A DNA stretch of 64,000 nt from Chryseomicrobium excrementi (GTDB lineage Bacteria; Bacillota; Bacilli; Bacillales_A; Planococcaceae). The notes beneath the pieces are model-generated. The model did not search any database and was not told the origin of the DNA. It saw only the letters and a program-made list of their open reading frames with translations. Location: the NCBI RefSeq assembly GCF_002798305.1, contig NZ_PCGR01000002.1, forward strand, positions 482,034 through 546,033, given 5' to 3'. Both the position numbers and the translations under genes were made by a program. Shown here in pieces: positions 52,342-61,846 of this stretch. Within the stretch, counting starts at the first letter, position 1; each line of letters begins with the position of its first letter.

Positions 52342-52355
52342 GTATTCTTTTATCT

Positions 52356-52481
52356 GTATCTGTGCATTACACAATTCAACACAATTTGCATAAAGAAAGA
52401 AGGAACCTTGCTGCGACGGGGTTCCTTCTTTATATTTATAGAATTGTCGTGACTAATCTGAGTAGTTTGGCGCACAGGTAC
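52356..52481. repeat. Type-B palindromic repeat with altered core
   Basis: Arms GTATCTGTGC (52356-52365) and GCACAGGTAC (52472-52481). The central hairpin here is GAAGGAACC...GGGTTCCTTC, different in sequence from the other copies but in the same place, so the fold rather than the sequence is conserved. After the right arm, GCAATAGGGATATTTTGGAA is repeated once more (52500-52530), and a similar stretch follows the copy at 36182. Bases 52540-52780 show no gene I can support. Confidence 0.75.
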
Positions 52482-52785
52482 GCAATAGGGATATTTTGGA
52501 ACAGGCACACGATAGGGGGATTTTGGAAAAGTTTACCGTGCATCCCCATTCACATAACGAATCTGCTGTTCTTTCACAAGCGGTTAGGCAATCAGTTTAC
52601 TTCCATCAAGCTGCTCTTAATTGAGTTTTGTAAACTGCAATGTGGTGAGGTCAATGCGTAATTCCAATTTTGGTCATGCAAATTCTCTTACTCAAAAATA
52701 TGGAAAGATAAACAGGGTTCCCTATCTAATTTTTGTAATGGATTTCGTAAAAATATCAGATAAATTAGAGGATTCTAAAAATTGG

Positions 52786-52815
52786 TTGACATGGAAAACG
52801 CTGAAGGACTATAAT
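52786..52815 (+). promoter_or_regulatory. Strong promoter of the ROK-transporter operon
   Basis: Consensus TTGACA (52786-52791), 18-base spacer, consensus TATAAT (52810-52815), 54 bases ahead of the ROK gene. No clear operator palindrome overlaps it by eye. Confidence 0.85.
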
Positions 52816-52869
52816 TAATTCAAAATTTGAACTAAATAAGTAGTGTATCTAAAAGGACGGTGAGACGGA

Positions 52870-53907
52870 GTGAATAGAAAAAACGAACGCCGAAAAAATT
52901 TAGCAACTATCATCCTTCTCTTTCGACAGCGTGGGCCCTTAACACAGAGCATGGTAAAGAATTTGATAGCCTTTCAACCATCCACAGTGTCTTATCTGAT
53001 CAACGACTTGCTGAAAGAGCGTCTCCTCATTTCAACAGGTAAGATCAGTCACGATAGAGGCCCGGGCAAACCGGGAAATTTACTGACGCTAAATAATACT
53101 TTTGCTCAATTTCTAGGGATTTATGTAGAAGGTCCTGCTGTTCAGCTATTTCGAATCGGTTTAGACGGAGACGTACTAGCTGAAATGGAAGAAAAAATCG
53201 ATTCACCACATGATGTTGAGGAAACTATCGTTCGGATGATAGGAAAACAGCAAACAAACGAGGTACCGATCAAAGGAATAGGTATCGCAATCAACGGATT
53301 GGTGCTGGAAGGTGACAAAATCAAATTTGGTCTCCGCGAAGGCGAGCAAGAACGGATGGAGATGGTGGGACTCACTGAGCGTTTACGCGGCCACTTTCCT
53401 GAACTGCCCCTTGCAATTGAAAATGATGCACACTGTACAGCCATCCATTATCAAGTCACACAACAAAAAGAGCACGGAAATGTTCTGATCTACATGCTGA
53501 ACAAAGAACCATTCGGTATCGGATGTTCCATCCTACTGCATGGTCAGCTCTATAAAGGAAAAAACGGAGCGGCTGGCCAATTCTTTTATAAAGGCACTCG
53601 TTTTGCCGAGATTGCCAATCGCCGACAGCCGGATTATTTACATACGATGATTCAAGAACTAATGCCCCATATTGCTACATCTAGTTATTTATTAGACCCC
53701 GAAAAAGTAGTGTTTACAGGCAGCTACCTAGCAGAAATCACCGATGAGGAATTGACTATACTGCATCGGTGGATTGGAGAATACGACTTTCCTTATAACA
53801 TTGAGTTTGCACTGGGAGAAGAGACTCTTCATCCCGGGAAAGGAGCAGCGTTTCTTTCCATCCATCACTTTGTGGATGACTTCATTGCAAAGGTAGGTGC
53901 GAGATAA
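52870..53907 (+). CDS. ROK-family transcriptional regulator
   Basis: 345 aa, GTG start (GACGGA upstream). N-terminal winged helix (RRKNLATIILLFRQRGPLTQSMVKNLIAFQPSTVSYLINDLLKERLL, about 5-55), then the ROK fold: GIYVEGPAVQLFRIGLDGDV, IKGIGIAINGLV, LPLAIENDAHCTAIHYQ (the END motif) and NGAAGQFFY. The usual zinc-binding CxCGxxGCxE after the GxxGE loop is missing. ROK regulators respond to sugars or sugar phosphates. It lies 2 bp before the transporter genes, so it likely controls them and is autoregulated; the ligand should be the transported compound. Confidence 0.88.
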   Translation: MNRKNERRKNLATIILLFRQRGPLTQSMVKNLIAFQPSTVSYLINDLLKERLLISTGKISHDRGPGKPGNLLTLNNTFAQFLGIYVEGPAVQLFRIGLDGDVLAEMEEKIDSPHDVEETIVRMIGKQQTNEVPIKGIGIAINGLVLEGDKIKFGLREGEQERMEMVGLTERLRGHFPELPLAIENDAHCTAIHYQVTQQKEHGNVLIYMLNKEPFGIGCSILLHGQLYKGKNGAAGQFFYKGTRFAEIANRRQPDYLHTMIQELMPHIATSSYLLDPEKVVFTGSYLAEITDEELTILHRWIGEYDFPYNIEFALGEETLHPGKGAAFLSIHHFVDDFIAKVGAR

Positions 53908-53909
53908 CC

Positions 53910-54950
53910 ATGCAAACCACCATCCGATTTATTGTAAATCGTCTTCTCAAAATGCTCTTTACTATTTGGCTTGTCACAACGATTATCTTCTTTTTGATCC
54001 GCTTGATGCCTTCGAACCCAATCGATCGGTACATTGAAACTCAAATGGTTCAATATGGATTAGGCGCAGAAGAAGCAAAAGCACAAGCATCTTTCTTATT
54101 TTCAATGGACTTAGACCAATCGCTACTCGAACAATACGGAGCCTATCTCTTGAAAGTGATACAGCTCGATTTTGGGAATTCTCTTCTTTCTCCAGGTGTA
54201 CCCGTTATGTCTATTATCGCGGAACGCTTGCCATGGACACTTTTCACTGTAGGGTCCGGTTTGCTTTTATCTTTCGTCATTGGGATAAGTGCAGGAGCGC
54301 TGCTTGCCTATCGAAGAGACCGCTGGTATGAACCAGTTGTTTCAGGAGTTTCTTCCTTCTTAAGTTCTATTCCTGACTTTCTCATTGCTATCTTTTTGCT
54401 GATTTTATTTGGCGTTGTGACATGGGGTGGAGGAAATCCGATTTTACCGATTGATATGCTACGAGGAAATTACAGCATCGGAGTCACTCCTGGATGGAAT
54501 CTCGCTTTTCTGACAGATGCCTTCGTGCACGGCTTGTTGCCTATTCTCACCTATGCGATCTCTCAAGTGGGGATCTGGGTGCTACTTATGAAAGGAAGTA
54601 CAATCAGCACATTATCCGCAGACTATGTGACACTTGCCAAAGTACGAGGCATCAAACCACGGCGAATTTTGACGGCCTATGTCGGACGAAATGCGTTGTT
54701 GCCTATCTCCACCGAGTTTGCGATGCGACTTGGATTTATTATCGGAGGATCGCTCATTATTGAGCAATTGTTTGTCTATCAGGGAATCGGTCTGGAGCTG
54801 TTAAAGGCAACGAGTGGACAAGACTATCCTCTGATGCAAGGGATTTTCCTCATCATGACCATCGCCATTGTCGTCAGCAGTTTTCTTGCGGAAATTTTTT
54901 ATGCGGTACTGGATCCCCGAATCAAAGCAACTAAGGGGGCGATCACATGA
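53910..54950 (+). CDS. ABC transporter permease (DppB/OppB type)
   Basis: 346 aa, six membrane helices. N-terminal RFIVNRLLKMLFTIWLVTTIIFFLIRLMPSNPID is the typical OppB/DppB opening; the EAA loop lies in DYVTLAKVRGIKPRRILTAYVGRNALLPISTE. Forms the membrane channel with the next gene product. Family imports peptides, nickel or oligosaccharides. Ends with a 4-base overlap (ATGA) with the next gene. Confidence 0.94.
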   Translation: MQTTIRFIVNRLLKMLFTIWLVTTIIFFLIRLMPSNPIDRYIETQMVQYGLGAEEAKAQASFLFSMDLDQSLLEQYGAYLLKVIQLDFGNSLLSPGVPVMSIIAERLPWTLFTVGSGLLLSFVIGISAGALLAYRRDRWYEPVVSGVSSFLSSIPDFLIAIFLLILFGVVTWGGGNPILPIDMLRGNYSIGVTPGWNLAFLTDAFVHGLLPILTYAISQVGIWVLLMKGSTISTLSADYVTLAKVRGIKPRRILTAYVGRNALLPISTEFAMRLGFIIGGSLIIEQLFVYQGIGLELLKATSGQDYPLMQGIFLIMTIAIVVSSFLAEIFYAVLDPRIKATKGAIT

Positions 54951-55837
54951 CACAGCCAGCAGTTTTTCAAACGATTTCACAGTCAAGCAAATGGAAAAAA
55001 ACGTTGGTTCAAGCACGCTACGCCATCTTTCATGATGTCTCGGGCTTCATAGGGTTCGTGATTCTGGCATTAATTTGTATTCTGTCAGTCATTTCGCCTT
55101 GGGTATTTCCAGTAGATAGCGCATCCAATGCAGCCGCCATTCTTCAACCCCCAAGTACAGAGCATATTTTAGGTACAGACCATTTAGGTCGGGATATCTT
55201 TGCACAGATTGCAAATGGAGGTCGGGACCTTCTGGTCATGGCATTGATTACAGCTACGTTAGGTATTTTTCTCGGAGTGATCTTAGGAGCCTTTTCTGCG
55301 ATTATCGGTGGGAAAGTAGATAGTTTGCTGTTGTTGCTAGCTGATGTGTGGCTCTCTATACCAAGACTTCCACTCCTCGTCGTACTCTCTGCTTTCATTA
55401 CATTGAATAGTGTGACGTTTGCTGTCCTACTCGCCATTTTGTCATGGGCAGGGTTGTACCGAACGATTCGAGCTGAAGTGTTATCGCTCAAAGAGCGCCC
55501 TTTTATTGAAGCGGCATTTATGCAAGATCTCTCACTTTCACATATCGTTTTTAAAGAAATCGCACCGAATCTAATTGGCTTTATTGCCATCAATTATACA
55601 CTTCTGATGAAGGCTACAATTTACGCGCAAGTCGGTCTTGTCTTCTTGGGCATCCTTCCACTAGAGCAAAACTGGGGAGTGATGATCAATCAGGCCTGGA
55701 CGCAAGGCGTCATTTACAATCCAGATTCAATCGTTTACATTTTGGCGCCGACCCTGATGATTTGTTTGCTGATCGTGTCCCTTGTATGGGTTGGTAAATC
55801 TCTTGAAGATGTCTTTCATCCTTCGTTACGAAAGTAG
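54947..55837 (+). CDS. ABC transporter permease (DppC/OppC type)
   Basis: 296 aa, six membrane helices. The N-terminal FIGFVILALICILSVISPWVFP and PSTEHILGTDHLGRDIFAQIANGGRDLL are diagnostic for OppC/DppC; EAA loop EVLSLKERPFIEAAFMQDLSLSHIVFKEIAPNL. Partner of the upstream permease. GGGG precedes the ATG and the start overlaps the previous stop. Confidence 0.94.
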   Translation: MTQPAVFQTISQSSKWKKTLVQARYAIFHDVSGFIGFVILALICILSVISPWVFPVDSASNAAAILQPPSTEHILGTDHLGRDIFAQIANGGRDLLVMALITATLGIFLGVILGAFSAIIGGKVDSLLLLLADVWLSIPRLPLLVVLSAFITLNSVTFAVLLAILSWAGLYRTIRAEVLSLKERPFIEAAFMQDLSLSHIVFKEIAPNLIGFIAINYTLLMKATIYAQVGLVFLGILPLEQNWGVMINQAWTQGVIYNPDSIVYILAPTLMICLLIVSLVWVGKSLEDVFHPSLRK

Positions 55838-55846
55838 GGGAATTCT

Positions 55847-56842
55847 GTGGAAACAACACCGTTACTCGAGATTGAAAATCTTTCTATTTCATTTAAAACA
55901 AAACGAGGATATTTGAAAGCAGTCAATGATGCCTCTCTAGTGATTCATGAACATGAATCGGTCGCGTTGATTGGAGAGTCGGGATGTGGAAAAACAACTC
56001 TTTCAACAGCTATTGTAGACATCCTTCCGTTAGGAGCACGAGTGACGGAGGGTGAAATCTTATATAAACAAAGCGACGGAAACACAGTGGATCTATTGAC
56101 TCTGAAGAAAAAGAAGTTTCGCACCTTACTGTGGAGCCAGATTGCCATGATGTTCCAAGCGTCGCAAAGTTCATTTAATCCGGTGAAAAAGGTGCGTATG
56201 GATTTTATAGATGCTGCAAAAGCGCATCATCCACGGATGACGGAGAAAGAGATTCTCAAGAAATCAGAAAAGCTCCTAACTCTCGTGATGTTGGATGCGG
56301 AGCGCGTGTTAAACGCTTATCCACATGAGTTGTCAGGTGGTATGAAACAACGTGCCTTACTTGCTTTGGCACTACTTCTTGAACCGAAATTAGTCATTCT
56401 GGATGAACCAACGACTGCACTGGATCTTTTGACGCAAGAAAAAGTGGTCGCCCTGTTAAATGAGTTAAAAGAGGAATTTAGTTTTAGTTACTTGTTTGTC
56501 ACACATGACTTATCTATCGTCTCGGAACTAGCAGATCGAGTCGTGACGATGTATGCAGGGCGCATCATCGAGACGGCTCCTGTGGCATCGTTCTTCCAAC
56601 AGCCGAAACATCCTTATAGTAGAGGATTGATTGATGCTATGCCAAAGCTTGCTCTTGAGCAGGGGGAGCTGGTGTCAATTCCAGGAACGCCTCCCGATTT
56701 GATTGAACAAACTAGTGGATGCCCTTTTGCGCCACGTTGCCACCGCAAGAGCAGTCTTTGCACAGAACAAATGCCACCAATGACAACGAGTCAGGATTCC
56801 CAGCATGAATATGCGTGTTGGCATCCATATTTGGGAGTGTGA
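55847..56842 (+). CDS. ABC transporter ATPase (DppD/OppD type)
   Basis: 331 aa, GTG start with AGGGGAA upstream. Walker A GESGCGKTTLS, signature LSGGMKQRALLALALLLEPKLVILDEPTTALD with Walker B, His switch FVTHDLSIV. C-terminal oligopeptide-type extension GTPPDLIEQTSGCPFAPRC with Cys residues that in this family bind an Fe-S cluster. Drives uptake together with the following ATPase. Confidence 0.95.
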   Translation: METTPLLEIENLSISFKTKRGYLKAVNDASLVIHEHESVALIGESGCGKTTLSTAIVDILPLGARVTEGEILYKQSDGNTVDLLTLKKKKFRTLLWSQIAMMFQASQSSFNPVKKVRMDFIDAAKAHHPRMTEKEILKKSEKLLTLVMLDAERVLNAYPHELSGGMKQRALLALALLLEPKLVILDEPTTALDLLTQEKVVALLNELKEEFSFSYLFVTHDLSIVSELADRVVTMYAGRIIETAPVASFFQQPKHPYSRGLIDAMPKLALEQGELVSIPGTPPDLIEQTSGCPFAPRCHRKSSLCTEQMPPMTTSQDSQHEYACWHPYLGV

Positions 56843-56845
56843 TAT

Positions 56846-57844
56846 ATGAAAAATCTACTAGAGGTGCATCATCTATCTAAAGACTTTCAACACAAGAGAC
56901 AACCTCCTGTTTCTATTTTGCAGGAGATTCAGCTTCAGCTTGGAAAAGGACAGACACTTTGTGTTGTGGGAGAGTCTGGCTGTGGTAAGACGACTCTAGG
57001 TCGGGTTCTGGCAGGCCTTCTTCCTGCTACAACAGGGACCTATTCGTTTTTAGGGAAGGATGTCACTCGGCTTTCGAAAAAAGAAAAGAAAGAATTCCGT
57101 AGAGATGTCCAATTGATTCACCAGAACCCATACGAATCTTTAAATCCGACGACCATGGTATTTGATATTCTTGCGAATCCGTTACGCAAGCACAAAAAAA
57201 TGAAAACGATTGCTGAATTGTATCCTGAAGTGACTCGCCTGTTAGAACTTGTCGGACTTACGCCGGTCAGCGACTTTGTTGATAAATATCCTTCTCACTT
57301 GTCAGGTGGCCAAAGACAACGTGTATCGATTGCTAGGGTACTTGCCATGGATCCCAAACTGATTGTTGTAGATGAAGCGACCAGTATGATCGATACCTCA
57401 TTACGAATCAATCTATTGAAGACGTTACAAGAAATTCAAGAGCGAACGAATGTCTCCTATTTCTTTATTACACATGATCTTGCATTAGGACGCTACTTCG
57501 CTCAAAATCAACAACTCATGGTGATGTATCTTGGTAAAATCATCGAAAAAGGCCAGACAGAAGAACTAATTGGGCAGCCGCTCCATCCTTATACAAAAGC
57601 CATCTTATCTGCTGCTGCCGGGAATAAAGGATTGCTAGACGAATCTTCCGAATTTGAGACGTATGTATTAGGTGGTACGGACATTCCATCTTTTACACAA
57701 ATCCCTCAAGGCTGTCCGCTCCATCCGAGATGTCCACAAAAGATCGAGGGACTATGTGATCGTCTTCGACCGCCAGAGATTGAATCAACTACTGGTCATT
57801 ATGTAGCTTGTCACTTGTACAGGAAGTCAGATTCACCACTATAA
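56846..57844 (+). CDS. ABC transporter ATPase (DppF/OppF type)
   Basis: 332 aa. Walker A VGESGCGKTTLGR, Q-loop IHQNPYESLNP, signature HLSGGQRQRVSIARVLAMDPKLIVVDEATSMID, His switch FITHDLALG, and the C-terminal PQGCPLHPRCPQK extension. Pairs with the previous ATPase; 3 bp separate the genes. Confidence 0.95.
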   Translation: MKNLLEVHHLSKDFQHKRQPPVSILQEIQLQLGKGQTLCVVGESGCGKTTLGRVLAGLLPATTGTYSFLGKDVTRLSKKEKKEFRRDVQLIHQNPYESLNPTTMVFDILANPLRKHKKMKTIAELYPEVTRLLELVGLTPVSDFVDKYPSHLSGGQRQRVSIARVLAMDPKLIVVDEATSMIDTSLRINLLKTLQEIQERTNVSYFFITHDLALGRYFAQNQQLMVMYLGKIIEKGQTEELIGQPLHPYTKAILSAAAGNKGLLDESSEFETYVLGGTDIPSFTQIPQGCPLHPRCPQKIEGLCDRLRPPEIESTTGHYVACHLYRKSDSPL

Positions 57845-57861
57845 GAATGGGGGTTACACGT

Positions 57862-59613
57862 ATGAACCATCTAAATCTAGTAACGAAAAAGACACTGTTT
57901 TGGATTTTACTTTTAGTAGCTGTTATTTTTCTAGCAGCGTGTTCAGATGAACAGTCAACAGGAGAGGAAAGTCCAAATAAAGAAACTGAATTTGCCGGTG
58001 GATGGCCTTATGCGACAGTACCTACAGGACATTACAACATGTTTGTGGCAAATGCCATCGATTTGAAATTTTATAGAGAGCTCCATCAGCTTCCGCTTGC
58101 TACATACAATGCTGTGTCAGATGATTACAGTGCGCTGTTAGCGGATGGCTGGGAGTTATCTGAGGATAAGAAACAATTGATTGTGAAGTTGAAAGACGAT
58201 GTCGTCTGGCATTCGGGAACTCCTTTCACGGCGGAGGATGTTCGCACGACATTTCTGATGTATAAACTAGCTGGGAATCCTGTATGGAACTATATCGATG
58301 AAGTAGAGGTCGTCAATGACCAGGAAGTAGCTTTCCATATTCGTGAAGAGACGACGATGATTTATCGTTACATTTTGCGAAAACCGATTGTGGATACGGA
58401 AACTTACGGGGCGTATGCAACTCAAGTAGACGAGTTGATTGAAGCAGGAGAAGAGGAGACATCTGCAAAATGGCAAGAGCTTGTAGCAGACTTTACGAAC
58501 TTCCGTCCTGAAACGGTCAATGCGACAGGTCCCTATTACTTAGATCCTGCCAATGTCAGCCAGTCCCATGTGGAACTTGTAAAAAATGAGAGTTCCTTCT
58601 TAGCGGATACGGTGAATTTTGATAAAGTGGTGGTCTACAACGGTGATGTTCCCGATTTGACACCGTTAGTCTTGAATAAACGTATCGACTATCTGACACA
58701 TCAATTCCCTGCTGCATCGATGGAAACCTTTGCAGGCGCTGGCTATGATACGCTAGAACTACAAGGTGTGGATGGACTCGCGATGTATTTCAATGCAGGA
58801 AAAGAACCATTCGATCAAGTCGAGGTCAGACAAGCGCTCGCCTATGTTATTGACCGAGATAGTATCGGAGAAGTAGCGTTACCTGGAATTACGCGAGGTA
58901 CGAAATATGTATCAGGTATGGGAGACTTAATGACGGAAACGTGGATTGATCCGTCAAAGCTGATCGACTACAAAGTTGATCTGGACCAAGCGACCGAACT
59001 GTTAGAAACTGCTGGATTGACGCTTGAGGACGGCAAGTGGAAGAAGCCAGATGGTTCTCCATTTACTTTGACCATCCAAGCTCCTGCTACATGGACCGAT
59101 GCGGCGACAGCTGCTGCTGAAGTTGCTCAGCAATTGACGGCATTTGGAATCGATGCCACATTTGACGGAATCGACCCGCTTGTACGTCAGTCCAATATTA
59201 ACGACGGAAACTTTGATGTGGCTCTCTCCTTCTTTGGTACGGGGCAACCGCATCCGTTCTTTGCTTATGAGACACCGCTGCTTGTCAGCAATGCAAATGC
59301 TCCGAAAGGTTTAGGCTATGAGATGACGCAACAGACGAAAGAAGCAGGTACTGTTGACTTAGAGCAATTGCTCACAGAATCAACTCGTGGCTGGGATGAG
59401 GACGCTCAGAAAAAAATCGTTGAAAAGATTGCGTATACTGTGAATGAAACCGTTCCGTATCTTCCGATCTATTCAAAGTGGACACAAAATATAACAAGTG
59501 ATGGGCTACGTACAGAGTGGGGAGGCAATGACGATCTGTATTTAAACAGTGCTGGAGACGATAACTTTGCTATCATCAAAATCTTGAACGGAGATCTAAA
59601 ACCAATCGACTAA
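57862..59613 (+). CDS. Substrate-binding lipoprotein of the oligopeptide-type ABC importer
   Basis: 583 aa from ATG 57862 (GGGGG 8 bases upstream). Signal peptide ends at LAACS (lipobox). The mature part matches the SBP_bac_5 family: LADGWELSEDKKQLIVKLKDDVVWHSGTPFTAEDVRTTF, then VEVRQALAYVIDRDSIGEVALPGITRGTKYVSG and a C-terminal lobe ending AYTVNETVPYLPIYSKW. Captures the substrate outside the cell. ROK control of the operon favours an oligosaccharide (chito- or beta-glucoside-type) over a peptide, but this is inference. Confidence 0.93.
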   Translation: MNHLNLVTKKTLFWILLLVAVIFLAACSDEQSTGEESPNKETEFAGGWPYATVPTGHYNMFVANAIDLKFYRELHQLPLATYNAVSDDYSALLADGWELSEDKKQLIVKLKDDVVWHSGTPFTAEDVRTTFLMYKLAGNPVWNYIDEVEVVNDQEVAFHIREETTMIYRYILRKPIVDTETYGAYATQVDELIEAGEEETSAKWQELVADFTNFRPETVNATGPYYLDPANVSQSHVELVKNESSFLADTVNFDKVVVYNGDVPDLTPLVLNKRIDYLTHQFPAASMETFAGAGYDTLELQGVDGLAMYFNAGKEPFDQVEVRQALAYVIDRDSIGEVALPGITRGTKYVSGMGDLMTETWIDPSKLIDYKVDLDQATELLETAGLTLEDGKWKKPDGSPFTLTIQAPATWTDAATAAAEVAQQLTAFGIDATFDGIDPLVRQSNINDGNFDVALSFFGTGQPHPFFAYETPLLVSNANAPKGLGYEMTQQTKEAGTVDLEQLLTESTRGWDEDAQKKIVEKIAYTVNETVPYLPIYSKWTQNITSDGLRTEWGGNDDLYLNSAGDDNFAIIKILNGDLKPID

Positions 59614-59704
59614 TCTTCACACGAAAATAGACCTAACAACTGTAAAATATTTTCTATATTGCAATTCCATATACAGTGACCTATAATGGAGACGATTCAA
59701 AATC

Positions 59705-59826
59705 GGTACCTGTGCACCGCACAATACACTACAATTTTATAATTATTCAGGCGACCTTGATCTACCAAGGTCGCCTTCGCATGTCTATGTAATTGTCTTT
59801 CATAATCAGAATAGTGTCGTGCACAG
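59705..59826. repeat. Type-B palindromic repeat interrupted by the IS3 element
   Basis: Left arm GGTACCTGTGCACCGCACAA and inner hairpin AGGCGACCTTGATCTACCAAGGTCGCCT are complete; the right arm reads GTGCACAG up to 59826 and continues as CAGGCACC at 61140-61147 after the IS. Joining the two, with CAG counted once, restores the GTGCACAGGCACC arm. Confidence 0.82.
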
Positions 59827-59898
59827 TGGTCACCCCCCTTAAAGTAGAGATATAGAGTAAAATAAACTGTATAAATCATGTATAAGGGCTGAGTAGAT

Positions 59899-60252
59899 AT
59901 GCCAAGAAAAAGAAGCCAATCAAAGCACCATCCACTTGAGACGAAGCTGAAGGCGGTCAATCTGCTGATTGACGAACGTGTCCCAAGAATGGAAGTTGCA
60001 ATCATGAACAACATATCCCTAGGCACTCTGAACAATTGGTTAAAGCGTTATCAGATTGAAGGAGTGGCAGGATTAGAGACAAAAGCTCCTTCAAAAAGTA
60101 AAAAAGAAACGCCCATCGAAGAGCTAGAGCGTCTTCGTGTGATCGAACAAAAATATTATGAGGCCCAGGAGGACATCGAGATTCTAAAAAAGTTCCGGGC
60201 CTCTCTCGAGGCGAGCGAAAATCAAAGTGTTTCGAAGCGATCATCTCGTTAA
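59899..60252 (+). CDS. IS3-family OrfA (DNA-binding subunit)
   Basis: 117 aa. Helix-turn-helix region LETKLKAVNLLIDERVPRMEVAIMNNISLGTLNNWLKRYQIEG, then a leucine-zipper-like segment EELERLRVIEQKYYEAQEDIEILKKF. Binds the IS ends. Near its 3' end is the slippery run AAAAAAG (60186-60192), the normal site of the -1 frameshift that makes the OrfAB transposase. Confidence 0.9.
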   Translation: MPRKRSQSKHHPLETKLKAVNLLIDERVPRMEVAIMNNISLGTLNNWLKRYQIEGVAGLETKAPSKSKKETPIEELERLRVIEQKYYEAQEDIEILKKFRASLEASENQSVSKRSSR

Positions 60253-61075
60253 GAGAAGAGTACACGGTAAAAAGCTGTTGTCGTGCTCTTGAAGTCTCTG
60301 AATCTGGATTTTAGCTTATCTGATACGTCCGAAACCCACCTCATCTAAACGAGATATCGAGGACTGTAAGTTGATCAGTAAGGTGTTCCGTCGTTCAAAT
60401 GGAACGATCGGCGTCAAATCCATCGCTGGTGTTGTGAAAGCGCATTTCAATGTCGTCATCAACCATAAGCGAATGGCACGCCTGATGGGAGAACTGAACT
60501 TACAGTCTAAGATTCGTAAGAAGAGGAGCAACAACCTCTTAGCAGAATATACAGTGGACACTGTCGTTCCGAATCTCCTACAAAGGGACTTTGACGCCTT
60601 GTTGCCCAACATGAAGTGGGTAGCAGACCTTACGGAGTTCAACTATTTCAACACGAAGTTCTATGGATGTGCGATACTCGACCTCTTCGACCGCCAAGTG
60701 GTTGGTTTTGGGTTGTCATTGAATCCCGATGCCTACTTAGTGACCGATACGCTGCAAGCTGCAGTTCGCTCTCGCGATGTCGATACCTTGGAAGGTCTCG
60801 TCATCCATACAGACCAAGGGTCCGTGTTCCGTTCGAGGGAATTTAGACGGCACTCCCAGGAATTGAAGTTCACACAGAGCATGTCTCGAAAGGCAAACTG
60901 TTGGGACAATCCGGTGATTGAGAGCTTCTTCTCTCATTTGAAGACCGAGTTCCCATTCCATTCATCGATGGATGGACTAGATCAGATCGAGAAGGACCTG
61001 CATAAATACATCGCCTATTACAACAATGTACGCGGACAGAAACGCCTGCAATATCTGTCCCCAAACATGTATTAG
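60187..61075 (+). pseudogene. IS3-family OrfB transposase, broken by a 1-base deletion
   Basis: In the -1 frame after AAAAAAG the product reads FEAIISLREEYTVKSCCRALEVSESGF and then hits TAG at 60312-60314. One frame over it resumes with AYLIRPKPTSSKRDIEDCKLI and continues to the normal end. One lost base at about 60312 explains both. The catalytic part is otherwise intact: Asp in KWVADLTEF, Asp in IHTDQGSVF and Glu in NPVIESFFSHLKTE. The ATG at 60371 lies inside the catalytic protein and is not a true start. Confidence 0.85.
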
Positions 61076-61192
61076 CAGCAGTTCCTTAAGAATCAAATTG
61101 TATAATTTGTACCGACTCTATTATTTGGGAGCTAGACTACAGGCACCATTTGGAAGATGGCACCAATTTTAGCGCAGGTACCAGCTGTCAGC

Positions 61193-61846
61193 TTATCCTA
61201 ACTTCAAAACAGGAGCAGTAAACCTCTTTCGCAATTCGACTTCCTCTAAACTCGACCGAACCAACACACAAGTAGAAGGTCCCGCACTGCCCTCAGGAAC
61301 CTCAACAGAAGCAACAATCCCTAGCCGCTCCAATTCCTTCGTAACGCCACCAGAACCACATGGATGCACGTACGAAATAGCACCAGACTGACGTGCTTTT
61401 TGCAACTCACCTAACGACACGACTTCATCAGCTCGCTCGAGAACGGCTTGTCCAACTAAAGGGGAGCCAATCAAATACCAGTCACCGCACGTGTCGATAT
61501 CCTGTGTGATGCGTCCAATCAACTGAACGGCCAGACCCGACTGAAGCGTCTCGATATTGGATTCCGTACTGCCTGCAAGAGGGGGTAAGGGAGTCTCGAT
61601 TTCATCGAACACTTGCTGGATGCCTTTCTCGTAGTCTTGCCACGCTGACTCTCCTGTAAAGTTCGTCAACAGAATGGTATTCGGTTCAGCACCAGCACAC
61701 CATAGTTCTAGTAGCGCTACACGAGCGGCCATATAGGAGACGAGTTTATTTGGTGCTTGTATGATGTCTTGTGGTTTCTCGCCAATGCCTGCTGAGTTGT
61801 CCATCCCCATCCACAGACCACCACCTAAAGAAACAGCATGTCTCAT
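61193..61846 (-). CDS. cblS: Alpha-ribazole kinase (CblS-like)
   Basis: 217 aa. The N terminus LGGGLWMGMDNSAGIGEKPQD and AARVALLELWCAGAEPNTILLTN resemble AIR-synthase (PurM)-type ATP-binding proteins, and it stands beside an ECF S component and cobS/cobC/cobU-like genes, the arrangement of the Listeria/Geobacillus CblT-CblS salvage system. CblS phosphorylates alpha-ribazole to its 5'-phosphate, the substrate of CobS. Assignment rests on family resemblance and neighbourhood. Start overlaps the end of cblT by 4 bases. A 3' fragment of a second copy is at 50017-50247. Confidence 0.78.
   Translation of the reverse strand: MRHAVSLGGGLWMGMDNSAGIGEKPQDIIQAPNKLVSYMAARVALLELWCAGAEPNTILLTNFTGESAWQDYEKGIQQVFDEIETPLPPLAGSTESNIETLQSGLAVQLIGRITQDIDTCGDWYLIGSPLVGQAVLERADEVVSLGELQKARQSGAISYVHPCGSGGVTKELERLGIVASVEVPEGSAGPSTCVLVRSSLEEVELRKRFTAPVLKLG

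Larger units (their letters stand above)
59827..61139 (+). mobile_element. IS3-family insertion sequence, probably inactive
   Basis: 1313 bp. The ends TGGTCACCCCCC... (left) and the reverse complement of the right end, TAGTCTAGCTCCC..., share GTC, CCC and TAGAG in register. A 3-bp direct repeat CAG flanks it (59824-59826 and 61140-61142), as expected for the family. It contains orfA and a frameshifted orfB. It sits inside a type-B palindromic repeat, upstream of the cobalamin genes. Confidence 0.85.

Noticed and set aside
52621-52818. 65-aa frame before the ROK gene
   Set aside because: No ribosome binding site and it overlaps the consensus TTGACA/TATAAT promoter.
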